DNA of 9,153 nucleotides from Anaerolineales bacterium (GCA_030606845.1 JAUWFP010000070.1:1-9153), one strand, 5' to 3'; shown: positions 1 through 7,223, counted from the stretch's first letter. Notes: a model not told the origin generated them from the letters alone. A program made the numbers and translations.

Positions 1-648
1 GAAACCGAGGCGGATTATCGGTATTTCCGTGAACCGGATTTGCTGCCGATCGAGCTTGATGAGACCTGGCGGGACGAGATTCTATCCGCTCTCCCTGAAT
101 TACCGTTGGACCGACGGGCACGCATCGCCAAACAGTACGACGTCCCGATCTACGATGCTGAGATTCTCACCGAGGAACGCAGCCTGGCGGATTATTTTGA
201 AAAGGCAGTTGAGGTCTATGACGGCGAGCCGAAGACGGTTTCGAACTGGTTGATGAATGATGTGCTGCGTATCATTCGCAGCAAGGGAGTCAAAGCTGGT
301 GGTCTCCAATTGCAACCTCGCCTTCTGGTAGAAATCATCCGCTTGGTCGACGAGAAGAAAATAACGACGAACACAGCAAAGTCGCTTCTGGATCAAGTTG
401 AAGAGACGGGAAATACCCCCCTAGAAATCGTTGAACGCGAAAATTTGGCGCAAGTATCCGATGAAGGCGCTTTGCGCCAGGTGATTGCAGAAGTAATCGC
501 CGGAAACCCTGATCAGGTGAAAACCTATCGCGCTGGAAAGGAAACGGTGATCGGCTGGTTTGTGGGGCAGGTCATGCGCGAGACAAAGGGCAAGGCGAAT
601 CCCCAGCTAGTCCAGGAGCTTCTAGGCGAGATGCTCGACGGGGAGTAG
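1..648 (+). CDS. gatB: Aspartyl/glutamyl-tRNA amidotransferase subunit B, C-terminal part (5' end outside window)
   Basis: GatB is the tRNA-binding and kinase-like subunit of the cytoplasmic GatCAB amidotransferase, which converts Glu-tRNA(Gln) and/or Asp-tRNA(Asn) to the amide form using ammonia released by GatA. The reading frame is open from base 1, giving 215 codons and ending in TAG at 646-648. The first residues read ETEADYRYFREPDLLPIE, matching the conserved GatB segment DYRYFPEPDLPP near the end of the catalytic cradle. The rest is the helical linker and the YqeY-like tail: the motif NWLMNDVLR, then a C-terminal helical bundle ending in LLGEMLDGE. The family is usually about 475-490 residues, so roughly 260-270 N-terminal residues lie upstream of the window. 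An internal ATG at 40 is not the real start, because homology continues before it. No terminator hairpin is obvious after the stop. The next gene faces it from the - strand. Confidence 0.95.
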   Translation, partial: ETEADYRYFREPDLLPIELDETWRDEILSALPELPLDRRARIAKQYDVPIYDAEILTEERSLADYFEKAVEVYDGEPKTVSNWLMNDVLRIIRSKGVKAGGLQLQPRLLVEIIRLVDEKKITTNTAKSLLDQVEETGNTPLEIVERENLAQVSDEGALRQVIAEVIAGNPDQVKTYRAGKETVIGWFVGQVMRETKGKANPQLVQELLGEMLDGE

Positions 649-999
649 CCGTCTAAGGGTAGCAGTCCTCGAATGGGTAGGTCCTCATGTTGGCAGAGCG
701 AAAGAGATCCGGAAGTCGAACGCGGATTACGCCGCCCATTAGATTAGAAGAGTTAGTTTGGTAAATCATACAGTTTCCGATTTTCGTAAATCCACTTCAA
801 GGTAATTTGCGATTGTAACGCGGCGCTGATAGCACCTCCGTAACCCAGGAGAGGTGTCCAGAGACCGCTTTCATTTATAACCTGTAACTTACGGATCACG
901 GGGAGACCAGACAGGATAAGGCTATGGGAGATAAGGATCAAATTGGATGATTTGAGGTAATGCCGGTCGAACCCGATCAGAACTTTTTTCTTAGAGGGA
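649..999. other. Convergent intergenic region with no recognised feature
   Basis: This stretch lies between the 3' ends of gatB (+) and the small membrane protein gene (-). I see no tRNA, no strong terminator and no convincing gene. A 93-codon frame on the - strand (753-1034) begins inside the end of the neighbouring gene in another frame. It has no recognisable domain and no good ribosome binding site. A short A/T run near 984-992 has no clear stem next to it. Confidence 0.5.
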
Positions 1000-1419
1000 T
1001 CAATATGCAAGCACTGAAACCTGAGTGAGATCATTAACCTTCACGTTCTGAACAGCACAAGCCCACAGACTTCCATCATCTTGAGAATAACATTTGAAAG
1101 ACATCTGTTCGCCATTGTCGAATCTAACCGTAACAGACGTGGGTGTTGATCCGTCAGGAGCATTTACGCGAAACTGCACTTGTCTGACCATCGTAGGGTT
1201 TGAGGGGTTTAGGTCGAAATTCAGATTGGAGACTTGGGCGGCTGCAATAGTGTAGGTGTCGCTGGCAGCTTCAGCGGTCTTAACTAATGGAAAGCCTCCT
1301 GTAGCCATGAGGAGCAGATTGCCGCCTATGACGCCGACCGCGATCATGACCAGTGCATCTTTGATGCGATTGAGCGAGAATTGGGCGATCCGATTTATCC
1401 TGATTTTCGAGCCAAGCAT
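1000..1419 (-). CDS. Small membrane-anchored or secreted protein of unknown function with one disulfide-type Cys pair
   Basis: This gene encodes 139 residues. The ATG at 1417-1419 is preceded by the ribosome binding site GAAGGAAGG, eight bases upstream, so the start is well supported. The stop is TGA. Residues 1-21 are basic (KIRINR, NRIK), residues about 22-44 are hydrophobic (ALVMIAVGVIGGNLLLMA), and TAEA/ASD around residue 51 could be a signal peptidase I site. The rest (about 52-139) looks all-beta, with the phrase NLNFDLNPSNPTMVRQVQF followed by alternating hydrophobic strands. Two cysteines (C110 and C121) sit 11 apart around a Trp, in the pattern KC(x8)WAC. From memory, small extracytoplasmic beta domains with a Cys-x-Trp-Cys arrangement and a terminal VxVVA-like strand recur in Chloroflexota exported proteins, but I cannot name the family. 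An envelope or extracellular location is inferred; the function is unknown. It is preceded by the folded leader at 1483-1585. Confidence 0.7.
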   Translation of the reverse strand: MLGSKIRINRIAQFSLNRIKDALVMIAVGVIGGNLLLMATGGFPLVKTAEAASDTYTIAAAQVSNLNFDLNPSNPTMVRQVQFRVNAPDGSTPTSVTVRFDNGEQMSFKCYSQDDGSLWACAVQNVKVNDLTQVSVLAY

Positions 1420-1482
1420 TGATGAAGCCTTCCTTCGAGAGTTTCCTAAAGTGCCTTCGCTTTGAACCTGGCATAAGCATAC

Positions 1483-1518
1483 AAAATAAAACCCGCGGCT
1501 TCATCGCAGAACCGGGGG
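1483..1518 (-). terminator. Terminator-like hairpin upstream of the small membrane protein gene
   Basis: On the - strand the arms CCCCCGGTT (1518-1510) and AAGCCGCGGG (1501-1492) form eight base pairs with one C/C mismatch and one G-U pair, closing a nine-base loop. The stem is followed directly by TTTTATTTT (1491-1483). This fits an intrinsic terminator reading leftward. It stands 64 bases before the ATG at 1419 and over 350 bases after the response regulator stop. It could therefore be either a late terminator of the regulator transcript or an attenuator for the small gene. On the + strand the same stem is followed only by ATTTT. Confidence 0.5.
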
Positions 1519-1522
1519 ATTT

Positions 1523-1585
1523 TAACCTCATCCGCTAGGTGGATATCTATCCGCCGAGTGGGGGAGGTTGACCGATTTGAGGTTA
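1523..1585 (-). promoter_or_regulatory. Candidate structured leader with two competing pairings
   Basis: Reading the - strand 5' to 3', TAACCTC (1585-1579), then AACCTC (1569-1564), then an imperfect hairpin GGCGGAT-AGAT-ATCCACC (1555-1538) are followed by GAGGTTA (1529-1523). GAGGTTA can pair perfectly with the first segment (7 bp) or with the second (6 bp), but not with both. It lies four bases before the terminator-like stem. The order (alternative pairing, terminator-like stem, ribosome binding site, start codon) is that of an attenuator or riboswitch. I did not match it to a known riboswitch class: the c-di-GMP-I core GGCAAACC is absent. The inner hairpin has one C/A mismatch on this strand and a G-U pair instead on the + strand, so a + strand RNA is also possible. 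Confidence 0.35.
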
Positions 1586-1871
1586 GATAAGAGTGGTGTG
1601 CTGTCAGGAACTTATTTTTACTTGCAAAGCAGAATGATTTTCCCATTCACATCGGGAAGATTGCTGGGGCGCCTTTTTAGGTTTCTCGAAATGATATGTT
1701 AATAAATAGATCTTCCCCAAAAGAGATATCATCAGTATCACCCTCCCGAAGGTTCCAACCCAGGGGTATTTGTAGACGCAGCATGTGATATTTGCCTGCG
1801 TGTGGAGATAGGATGTGTGGGAAACCAAGGATGGAAGGTCTATCCATCAGGAGAGTCAGTGTTCAATTTTG
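1586..1871. other. Intergenic region downstream of the response regulator, no gene supported
   Basis: I see no RNA gene or domain-bearing frame here. A weak 6-bp hairpin, GATGGA/TCCATC (1830-1848), follows the regulator stop by 23 bases. On the - strand it is trailed by CTTGGTTT, so it could be a poor terminator. The 74-codon frame at 1604-1828 (-) has no recognisable domain and an odd composition, and I leave it out. The leader RNA of the small gene may begin somewhere in this stretch, but no convincing promoter was found. Confidence 0.4.
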
Positions 1872-2519
1872 CTAAAGATGATGCTCTATGGCAAAGCGGA
1901 CTGCTTTGACTCTATTGCTGACGCCTAGTTTTAAGAGGATATTGCTTACATGAGTCTTCACGGTTGAAGTTTCAATGAAAAGCGCTTCCGCGATTTCGGT
2001 GTTGTTCAAACCCATAACCATGTGACGAAGGACCTCCATCTCACGTGGGGTGAGATCGACTGGGAAATCAGACACGTTTGATGGCGCTTGCATACCGTGC
2101 CCAATTTGTTCTGTGGGGCTTGACCTCTCCTGGTCCAGTTGAGTGTAACGTCTGAGTTTGCCCAGGATAGCCGCGATGAGATCTTCGGCGTCGATTGGCT
2201 TCATCAGGTAGTCATCGGCGCCCAGCTCCTTGCCAAAGCGAATATCCTCAGCCGCCCCTTTTGCGGTCAGGAAGATTAACGGGATCCAAACCCAATCCGG
2301 ATTCTGACGTATGCGGTTATAAAGTTGATAACCGTTCATTTCGGGCATCATGATATCGGCCAGGATGAGGTCTGGGATCTGATCTCGCAGGATTTCAAGT
2401 GCTTCCATCCCATTCGAGGCTTTAAGAACTTGAAAACCGTGAAAGCAGAGTATGTCCGATAGACTATCGAGGATTACCGGTTCATCATCGACAACGAGGA
2501 TTACTTGCTGATTGACCAT
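1872..2519 (-). CDS. Response regulator, receiver domain plus LuxR/NarL-type DNA-binding domain
   Basis: This gene encodes 215 residues. The receiver domain spans about residues 5-120, with the acidic pair D11-D12 (VVDDEP), phosphoacceptor D55 (LILADIMMPEMNG), the switch T85 (FLTAKG) and the conserved K107 (YLMKPID). After a linker rich in polar residues (about 126-150), the LuxR-type helix-turn-helix occupies about 154-215, with LTPREMEVL, NNTEIAEALFIETSTVKTHVSN split over the helices, and KLGVSNR. All residues needed for phosphorylation are present. It should be a cytoplasmic transcription factor controlled by the kinase gene just upstream. The ATG at 2517-2519 has a GGGGGG ribosome binding site (2528-2533) eight bases away. 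The gap to the restored end of the kinase frame is 39 bases, so the two are probably co-transcribed. The stop is TAG. The targets cannot be told from the sequence. It is unusual only in that a LuxR-type regulator sits beside a HisKA-type kinase rather than a HisKA_3 (NarX-like) one. Confidence 0.93.
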   Translation of the reverse strand: MVNQQVILVVDDEPVILDSLSDILCFHGFQVLKASNGMEALEILRDQIPDLILADIMMPEMNGYQLYNRIRQNPDWVWIPLIFLTAKGAAEDIRFGKELGADDYLMKPIDAEDLIAAILGKLRRYTQLDQERSSPTEQIGHGMQAPSNVSDFPVDLTPREMEVLRHMVMGLNNTEIAEALFIETSTVKTHVSNILLKLGVSNRVKAVRFAIEHHL

Positions 2520-2558
2520 AATATTAGCCCCCCGAATTTCTTTTCAGCATAGAGTTAC

Positions 2559-2735
2559 TCATTCCACCGTCACTGGAAACCATACCGAGAATTCAGCCCC
2601 TTTGGCTTGACCCTCGCTCGCGACCTCGATATACCCTTCATGACTTTCAACGATTCCTTTGGCCATCGCTAGCCCCAAACCGGTGCCTGGTACCCCTGAA
2701 TCGCGACCTATCTTCCCACGATAGAACCGATCAAA
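2559..2735 (-). pseudogene. Detached C-terminal end of the sensor kinase ATPase domain, after an in-frame TGA
   Basis: Past the TGA at 2736-2738 the kinase frame stays open for 58 more codons and ends in TGA at 2559-2561. The translation begins FDRFYRGKIG, the F box of histidine kinases. It continues with GTGLGLAMAKGIVE, a perfect G2 box, and then EVASEGQAKGAEFSVWFP, the usual last strands of a HATPase_c domain. The interrupted codon falls in the phrase LPH-x-FDRFYRG, where homologues normally have Leu or Ile. TGA differs from TTA (Leu) by one base. The segment has no ribosome binding site or plausible start of its own. It is therefore made only by readthrough, or it is dead sequence, or the TGA is a sequencing error. 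No second lesion is visible, so the change would be very recent. Confidence 0.85.
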
Positions 2736-5700
2736 TCAATGAGGCAAGTCATCGGGGGAGATCCCGGCGCCCTTGTCGCTAACTTGAAAACCAGCCCACT
2801 GCACTTCGTCGGATTCCTTCGTGTGTGTAGAGACCGTGATACTTTTTCCAGACGGTGTGTAGTTTATCGCGTTAGTAAGCAATACGCTTAAAACTTGCCC
2901 GAGCAATCCGGGATCTGCACTTAAATCAACCGACTCTTCTTGTGCATTAAACGTCAAGGTCAAACCGCTTTCTTTGGCAATCAACACTCTATCTTCCACA
3001 ATCTGCGCGACAAGATCGTTCAGGTCGATCGTTGCTCGCTCCAGTTGGACTGTGTCTTGATCTAAGCGGGAAAGGCGGAGGAGGTCTTCGATAAGTCTAT
3101 TAAGGCGGTCGATCTCCCGTCCTAATCGACCTAGATACACGTCCTGCTTTTGAGGATCTAATTTCATCAGGCTGTGATTGAGTTTGAGGCTTGTTATGGG
3201 TGTCCGCAGCTCGTGGGATACATTCGAAACGAATTCATCCTTCATTCGTTCGACCTCTTTCAAAGCACTGATATCTCGCACCGTGCTCACAATACCGTAA
3301 ACATTTTCATCGTGCTGAATGGGGACTAGCGCCAACTCGACATCGTAAAGTGAACCATCCTTGCTTTCGGCGGATAGCTCTAACCGCGTAGGTTCATGTT
3401 CAACGACAACTTCTTGTAGAGCTTCGTTGCACAGCGTCTTCGATTCGGTTGCTGCGATTGTGCTAAGCGATTGCCCTAATACCTCTTCGCTGGTGTATTG
3501 AAAAAGATCTTCAAAGGTCTTGTTGCTTATCTCGATCAATCCTTCAGGAGATAGCAGGAGAATAGCATCCGGGCTATTGTCGAGGATAGTCTCGAGGCGC
3601 TCTTTGGATTGCCGAATTTCTTCTGTGGCAAAATCAATTTCTTGTTCCAGGACAACGCTGTGTTTCTCCAGTTCTTGATACAACCTCGCGTTCGCAATGG
3701 CGATGGCAACTTGATTCGCGAAAGCTTCGAGGTTCTCGGCATGTGTTGAATCGAAGAAATTCTCTTGCGCGCTGTAGATGTTGACGAATCCAATAACGGT
3801 GTCCTCGATGATGATGGGTACGCCGAGATAGGAATGAACCCATGCTGTTTCAGGAAAGCGGATCCAATTCTCATCTGTTCGCACATCATCGATGATAATC
3901 GGCTGCTGTGTCTGGATCATGCGTTCAAACAAAGGAGAATTGATAAACGGAAATTCCGACGCTGTTAGTTCTTCATGGGTGACCCCGACGCTTTCATAGC
4001 CTCGGGAGGCAATGATCCTTGTCGTAAGGTAGCCTTCATCGACGATCATGATGTTGGCTGCATTATGAGGTACTACTCTGCCGACGTTTGCCAGGAAGCG
4101 TTCGAGTACCTCTTTGAAGTCAAGCGTGCTGCCGATGACCATTGCTGTATCATGCAATGCCTCGGCTATAGTGCGTTGTTGCTTTTCGGCGAGGTAGAGT
4201 TGGTCGTTAATAAAAGTTGTCGACACTTGCGGGGCCAGTAATTCCAAGAAACGTTGATGGTCTTTGGTGTAGGTATGGGATTGGAAGGATTGAACACAAA
4301 TCGTGCCGATCACTCGCTCGCCATAAATGAGCGGCACAGACAATAGAGATTTTGGAATTTTGCCCGACGTGGTAATTATCATTGTTGGCAACTCGCTGCT
4401 TGTAATATCTGGCAGCAGCAGCGTTTCGCCGTTTTGGATGACCCAACCCGAGGGAATCCCGCTGTTGATCGAGTAGCGTTGACCGTGCTTTTCCTCCTGG
4501 ACGATTCCCTCTTCGATGGCCGAGGTAATTTCTATTTCGCCATCATCTTCATGGTGTAGGAGAACGAAAAAAAGATCGAGAGGTATTGATTTTTTAACCT
4601 CCTCATAGACGTGAGCGAGGAATTGTTTCGGTTCTACCAGGCGACTGGTCGCAAGAGCGGCTCGGTAGAGATTTTCAAGCTCCTGGGCCAGACTCTGTGT
4701 GGTTTTTAATAAGCGAGCCTTCTCGACGGCTGCCGCGAGAAGATCGGCGATCGTAACCAGCACACGTTCATCGTCATCGCTGAAGAATGCGACCTGTTTG
4801 GATTCGGCATTCAGTACACCGTACAGATGACCACTGACACTGAGCGGGACACAGATGGCTGATCGTATCCCCGGGGTGGAGCGGATGAAGTTCTCCACAT
4901 CCAGGACATCGTCATATCTCATCGGTTTCTGGGTCTGAACGACTTGCCCGCTGATCCCTTCTCCGCGTTTGATTCTCAAGCCTAGGAACTCTTGAGGTAA
5001 TCCATGGTAGGAAGGATGAAGCCAAAGTTCGTCGCTACCCTCATCGAGAAGAAGGATTCCGAAGTGATCTGGATAAAGTATTTCCCCGATGATTTTCGTA
5101 ACCCGTTCGATGAGTTCCCCTTCGTCAAAGCTCTCGAGCACAACCGAAGATACGGATTGTAATGTGGTCAATTCGGAGAGTTGCTTTTGGAGAGTGATCT
5201 CGGATTGCTTCCTCGCAGTGATATCATTCCCAACTGCAATTCCATAAAGGGGGGCTCCATGCTGGTCACGAATAGCGGATGCACGGATATCAGCCCAAAC
5301 GATTTCCCCCGATTTATGAATGTACCGTTTCTCACGTGAATAAATTGTGGAAGCCCTTTCCGTAATCGCATGAACACCGTCAAGCTCTCGCGTAACGTCA
5401 TCAGGATGCGTAATTTGGTCCCATGTTTTTTCGCGCAGTTCTTCAAGGGAGTACCCAACCATATTGCAGAATGCCGGATTGACATTGACAAATTTCTTCG
5501 ACTCAGACGAAGCGATAGCTATCGGTGATGGGCTATGTTGAAAAATGGCCCGGAAACGCTCTTCGCTCTCTTGCAGAGCGACTTGTGACCGTTTTTGTTC
5601 GGTGATGTCGCGTCCAACACCCTGGCACTCAATTGGTTTTCCGCTTTCATCGAACAATAACCGGTCGTGCCATTGGAACCATCTCTCTTCCCCGTCAGAT

Positions 5701-6566
5701 GTGATGAATGGATAGGTGTTTATCGTAACGGGATTGTCGGGGGATAGTTTCGTATGTGCTTCCGCGATGTTCTTCAATTCCATCTTCGGCAAGAAGCTCT
5801 TTTGCGCTTGGCCGATGAGCTCATCAGGGCGCTTATTGTAAAGCCGGGCATAGGCTTCATTGACGAATAACACGGTGCCATCGAGTGTGAAGCGATTGAT
5901 GAATTCAGTCTGATCCTCCACAATCGCCTGGTAGCGAATCTCACTTTGACGCTGCGCCGTTATCGCTTCATCCTTAAGATCGTAAGCTTTGTTTGCTTGT
6001 ATCCGACTCACCTCAACTGTTCGTGAAGTGAGATATAGAAGTAAGAGCGCACCAACCAAGTAAAATAAATGGGTGCTGAAGAAGGAAACGGATGTGTGAG
6101 CCAGGGATATTGGGGAAATCCACCCGGATCTTTCGGCGATTACGAATCCCGATCCGGTTAATAAAGTAAGCAGCGCAAAAATGACGCCGGCGCGAAAACC
6201 CAAGAGAAGGTAGGCAGCAAGCACGACCAAGAACAGCCCATTGAAGACAGGTGCACGCACGCCCCCGTTCTTCAATGCCTGCGATGTCATTATGCTGAAG
6301 AGACAGATAACGAACAACAGACTGGCGAGTCGTACTCGCCCTTGGAGCATTAACCATCTTGAAAAAAGAATGAAGGGGAAAATAGCGGCGATCAGGATTA
6401 AGCGCGGGTAGAGAGAAGGGTTGACGATCAGGATGAAAAAGAAATAGGCGGCGGAAAAGATACCCGTACCGAAGAGGGTGTAATGCAGGGAGGAAGCAAT
6501 AAGGGACAAGTTTTCATCCCCCTCAAAACGAGGTGGAGAAAATAATTTCTTCAACCTACCTAACAT
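2736..6566 (-). CDS. Multi-sensor hybrid-free histidine kinase (6 TM, PAS-PAS-GAF-GAF-GAF-PAS-HisKA-HATPase), ATPase domain cut by TGA
   Basis: This gene encodes 1276 residues from the ATG at 6566. Domains in order: about six membrane helices (27-180); PAS1 (about 210-325, ending GVGRDITEQKR); PAS2 (about 335-453, ending VGNDITARKQ); GAF1 (about 468-615); GAF2 (about 634-790); GAF3 (about 802-961); a charged coiled linker; PAS3 (about 988-1104, ending TVRDISALKEVE); HisKA (about 1107-1170) with H1118 in SHELRTP; and the start of HATPase_c, with N-box LLTNAINYTP (N1232) and G1 box SDKGAGI (D1264). The frame then hits TGA after DDLPH, so the F and G2 boxes are missing from this product. As read it should bind ATP poorly or not at all. 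With the TGA decoded as an amino acid it would be a normal 1335-residue kinase. It would sit in the cytoplasmic membrane, sense small ligands or redox state through PAS/GAF, and phosphorylate the adjacent LuxR-type regulator. No GAF cysteine of bacteriophytochrome type stands out. An upstream TTG at 6623 could add 19 residues, but the ATG has the better spaced ribosome binding site. Confidence 0.88.
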   Translation of the reverse strand: MLGRLKKLFSPPRFEGDENLSLIASSLHYTLFGTGIFSAAYFFFILIVNPSLYPRLILIAAIFPFILFSRWLMLQGRVRLASLLFVICLFSIMTSQALKNGGVRAPVFNGLFLVVLAAYLLLGFRAGVIFALLTLLTGSGFVIAERSGWISPISLAHTSVSFFSTHLFYLVGALLLLYLTSRTVEVSRIQANKAYDLKDEAITAQRQSEIRYQAIVEDQTEFINRFTLDGTVLFVNEAYARLYNKRPDELIGQAQKSFLPKMELKNIAEAHTKLSPDNPVTINTYPFITSDGEERWFQWHDRLLFDESGKPIECQGVGRDITEQKRSQVALQESEERFRAIFQHSPSPIAIASSESKKFVNVNPAFCNMVGYSLEELREKTWDQITHPDDVTRELDGVHAITERASTIYSREKRYIHKSGEIVWADIRASAIRDQHGAPLYGIAVGNDITARKQSEITLQKQLSELTTLQSVSSVVLESFDEGELIERVTKIIGEILYPDHFGILLLDEGSDELWLHPSYHGLPQEFLGLRIKRGEGISGQVVQTQKPMRYDDVLDVENFIRSTPGIRSAICVPLSVSGHLYGVLNAESKQVAFFSDDDERVLVTIADLLAAAVEKARLLKTTQSLAQELENLYRAALATSRLVEPKQFLAHVYEEVKKSIPLDLFFVLLHHEDDGEIEITSAIEEGIVQEEKHGQRYSINSGIPSGWVIQNGETLLLPDITSSELPTMIITTSGKIPKSLLSVPLIYGERVIGTICVQSFQSHTYTKDHQRFLELLAPQVSTTFINDQLYLAEKQQRTIAEALHDTAMVIGSTLDFKEVLERFLANVGRVVPHNAANIMIVDEGYLTTRIIASRGYESVGVTHEELTASEFPFINSPLFERMIQTQQPIIIDDVRTDENWIRFPETAWVHSYLGVPIIIEDTVIGFVNIYSAQENFFDSTHAENLEAFANQVAIAIANARLYQELEKHSVVLEQEIDFATEEIRQSKERLETILDNSPDAILLLSPEGLIEISNKTFEDLFQYTSEEVLGQSLSTIAATESKTLCNEALQEVVVEHEPTRLELSAESKDGSLYDVELALVPIQHDENVYGIVSTVRDISALKEVERMKDEFVSNVSHELRTPITSLKLNHSLMKLDPQKQDVYLGRLGREIDRLNRLIEDLLRLSRLDQDTVQLERATIDLNDLVAQIVEDRVLIAKESGLTLTFNAQEESVDLSADPGLLGQVLSVLLTNAINYTPSGKSITVSTHTKESDEVQWAGFQVSDKGAGISPDDLPH

Positions 6567-6572
6567 GCGAAA

Positions 6573-6576
6573 CCTC
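6573..6576 (-). promoter_or_regulatory. Ribosome binding site supporting the kinase ATG start
   Basis: On the - strand GAGG stands six bases before the ATG at 6564-6566, in the context TTTCGAGGTTTCGCATG. The alternative in-frame TTG at 6621-6623 has only a G-run almost touching it. The protein from the ATG begins MLGRLKKLFSPP, a basic segment that fits just before the first membrane helix. Confidence 0.5.
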
Positions 6577-6767
6577 GAAATTGACCCAAGATCTGCAAAC
6601 TGATCCCTATGGATGTTCCTCAAATCCCCCCTAGTATGAGATCGTTTTGGTGTTGGCGTTTCAGTAGTAGCGATTGTGCTTGAAGGGAGGCTTGCATTAA
6701 ATTAGCGGATATTCACTTTTAACACAAGAACCTTAAAGTACGGGTGCCGTCTTAAGATTCCCGCTGA

Positions 6768-6783
6768 ATCGACCATGGTCGAT
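6768..6783. promoter_or_regulatory. Perfect 16-bp palindrome, operator-like
   Basis: ATCGACCATGGTCGAT is a perfect palindrome of two 8-base halves with no spacer. It lies in the roughly 360-base gap between the kinase start and the 98-residue membrane protein gene, about 200 bases upstream of the kinase ATG. With no loop it is more likely a binding site for a dimeric regulator than an RNA hairpin. The binding protein is unknown. No convincing promoter hexamers were found next to it. Apart from this site and the terminator at 6828-6863, I see nothing definite in 6577-6926. Confidence 0.35.
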
Positions 6784-6827
6784 AAAAGAGCGCATCGAAA
6801 CAACTTGGAGAAAACCTGTTTCTTTGT

Positions 6828-6863
6828 TAAAAACCAACCGGCAGGGAAGAGCTCCACTGCCGG
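6828..6863 (-). terminator. Intrinsic terminator of the 98-residue membrane protein gene
   Basis: On the - strand CCGGCAG (6863-6857) pairs perfectly with CTGCCGG (6844-6838). An inner GGA/TTC helix extends the stem past one mismatch, and it is followed by TTGGTTTTTAA. The hairpin begins 63 bases after the TAA stop at 6927-6929. It separates that gene from the sensor kinase gene downstream. Confidence 0.8.
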
Positions 6864-6926
6864 CACCCTGGCTATAAACGAAAAAAGCGTAATAGGTTCT
6901 TTGGTCTAACGGAAGGGCTGTCGTGC

Positions 6927-7223
6927 TTAGCTTCCGAAGACCAGGAACATCGAGACGAGCGAAAGGAAAACCGCCACGAAGAATCCGATCGCAGCCATCT
7001 GGTGGTGCTTCTGGTTGCGGAAGTTGACCATCTCCAGGTAGTTGTTGAAATCATCAATGGTCTTCTTGGTGATCTCCTCCGATTCTTCTTCGCCTGGCTC
7101 TCGATCACGATCCCTGAAAGCAAACGTTCGCAGCGGCTCTCCTGAGAGTCGCCATTGCATGTAGGCTAGATAAGCGAAAATAGCAGCGAGTATGAACCAG
7201 ATCGGGAAAATTACTGATGACAT
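6927..7223 (-). CDS. Small two-helix membrane protein of unknown function
   Basis: This gene encodes 98 residues. Residues about 4-22 (VIFPIWFILAAIFAYLAYM) and 76-95 (QMAAIGFFVAVFLSLVSMFL) are strongly hydrophobic and should both span the membrane. They are joined by a very charged 50-residue loop containing FRDRDREPGEEESEE and then a predicted helix, TIDDFNNYLEMVNFRNQKHH. I do not recognise a family. The start is well supported: AGGAGG, eight bases before the ATG at 7221-7223, is the best ribosome binding site of the window together with that of the lipoprotein gene. A TATACT-type promoter upstream and a clean terminator downstream suggest a single-gene transcript. The helix-loop-helix shape could fit a small regulator or assembly partner of a membrane complex, but that is a guess. 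Length and composition give no sign of truncation. Confidence 0.75.
   Translation of the reverse strand: MSSVIFPIWFILAAIFAYLAYMQWRLSGEPLRTFAFRDRDREPGEEESEEITKKTIDDFNNYLEMVNFRNQKHHQMAAIGFFVAVFLSLVSMFLVFGS

Noticed and set aside
753..1034. 93-codon frame on the - strand after and overlapping the small envelope protein gene
   Set aside because: It starts inside the neighbouring gene in another frame, has no good ribosome binding site and no recognisable domain.
1685..1698. CTCGAAATGATATG resembling the ends of the repeat at 8891-9055
   Set aside because: Only about 13 bases match, without the hairpin or inner end, so chance similarity cannot be excluded.
1679..1810. GC-rich patches (near 1741-1770 and 1776-1810) considered as a c-di-GMP or other riboswitch
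   Set aside because: The conserved cores of the classes I know, such as GGCAAACC with GACGCAAAGCC, are not present in the right order.
1604..1828. 74-codon frame on the - strand between the response regulator and the leader region
   Set aside because: No domain, unusual composition, no ribosome binding site that stands out; it overlaps possible untranslated leader sequence.
6621..6623. TTG as an upstream start of the sensor kinase
   Set aside because: Its G-run is too close for a normal ribosome binding site, and the ATG 57 bases downstream has GAGG at proper spacing.
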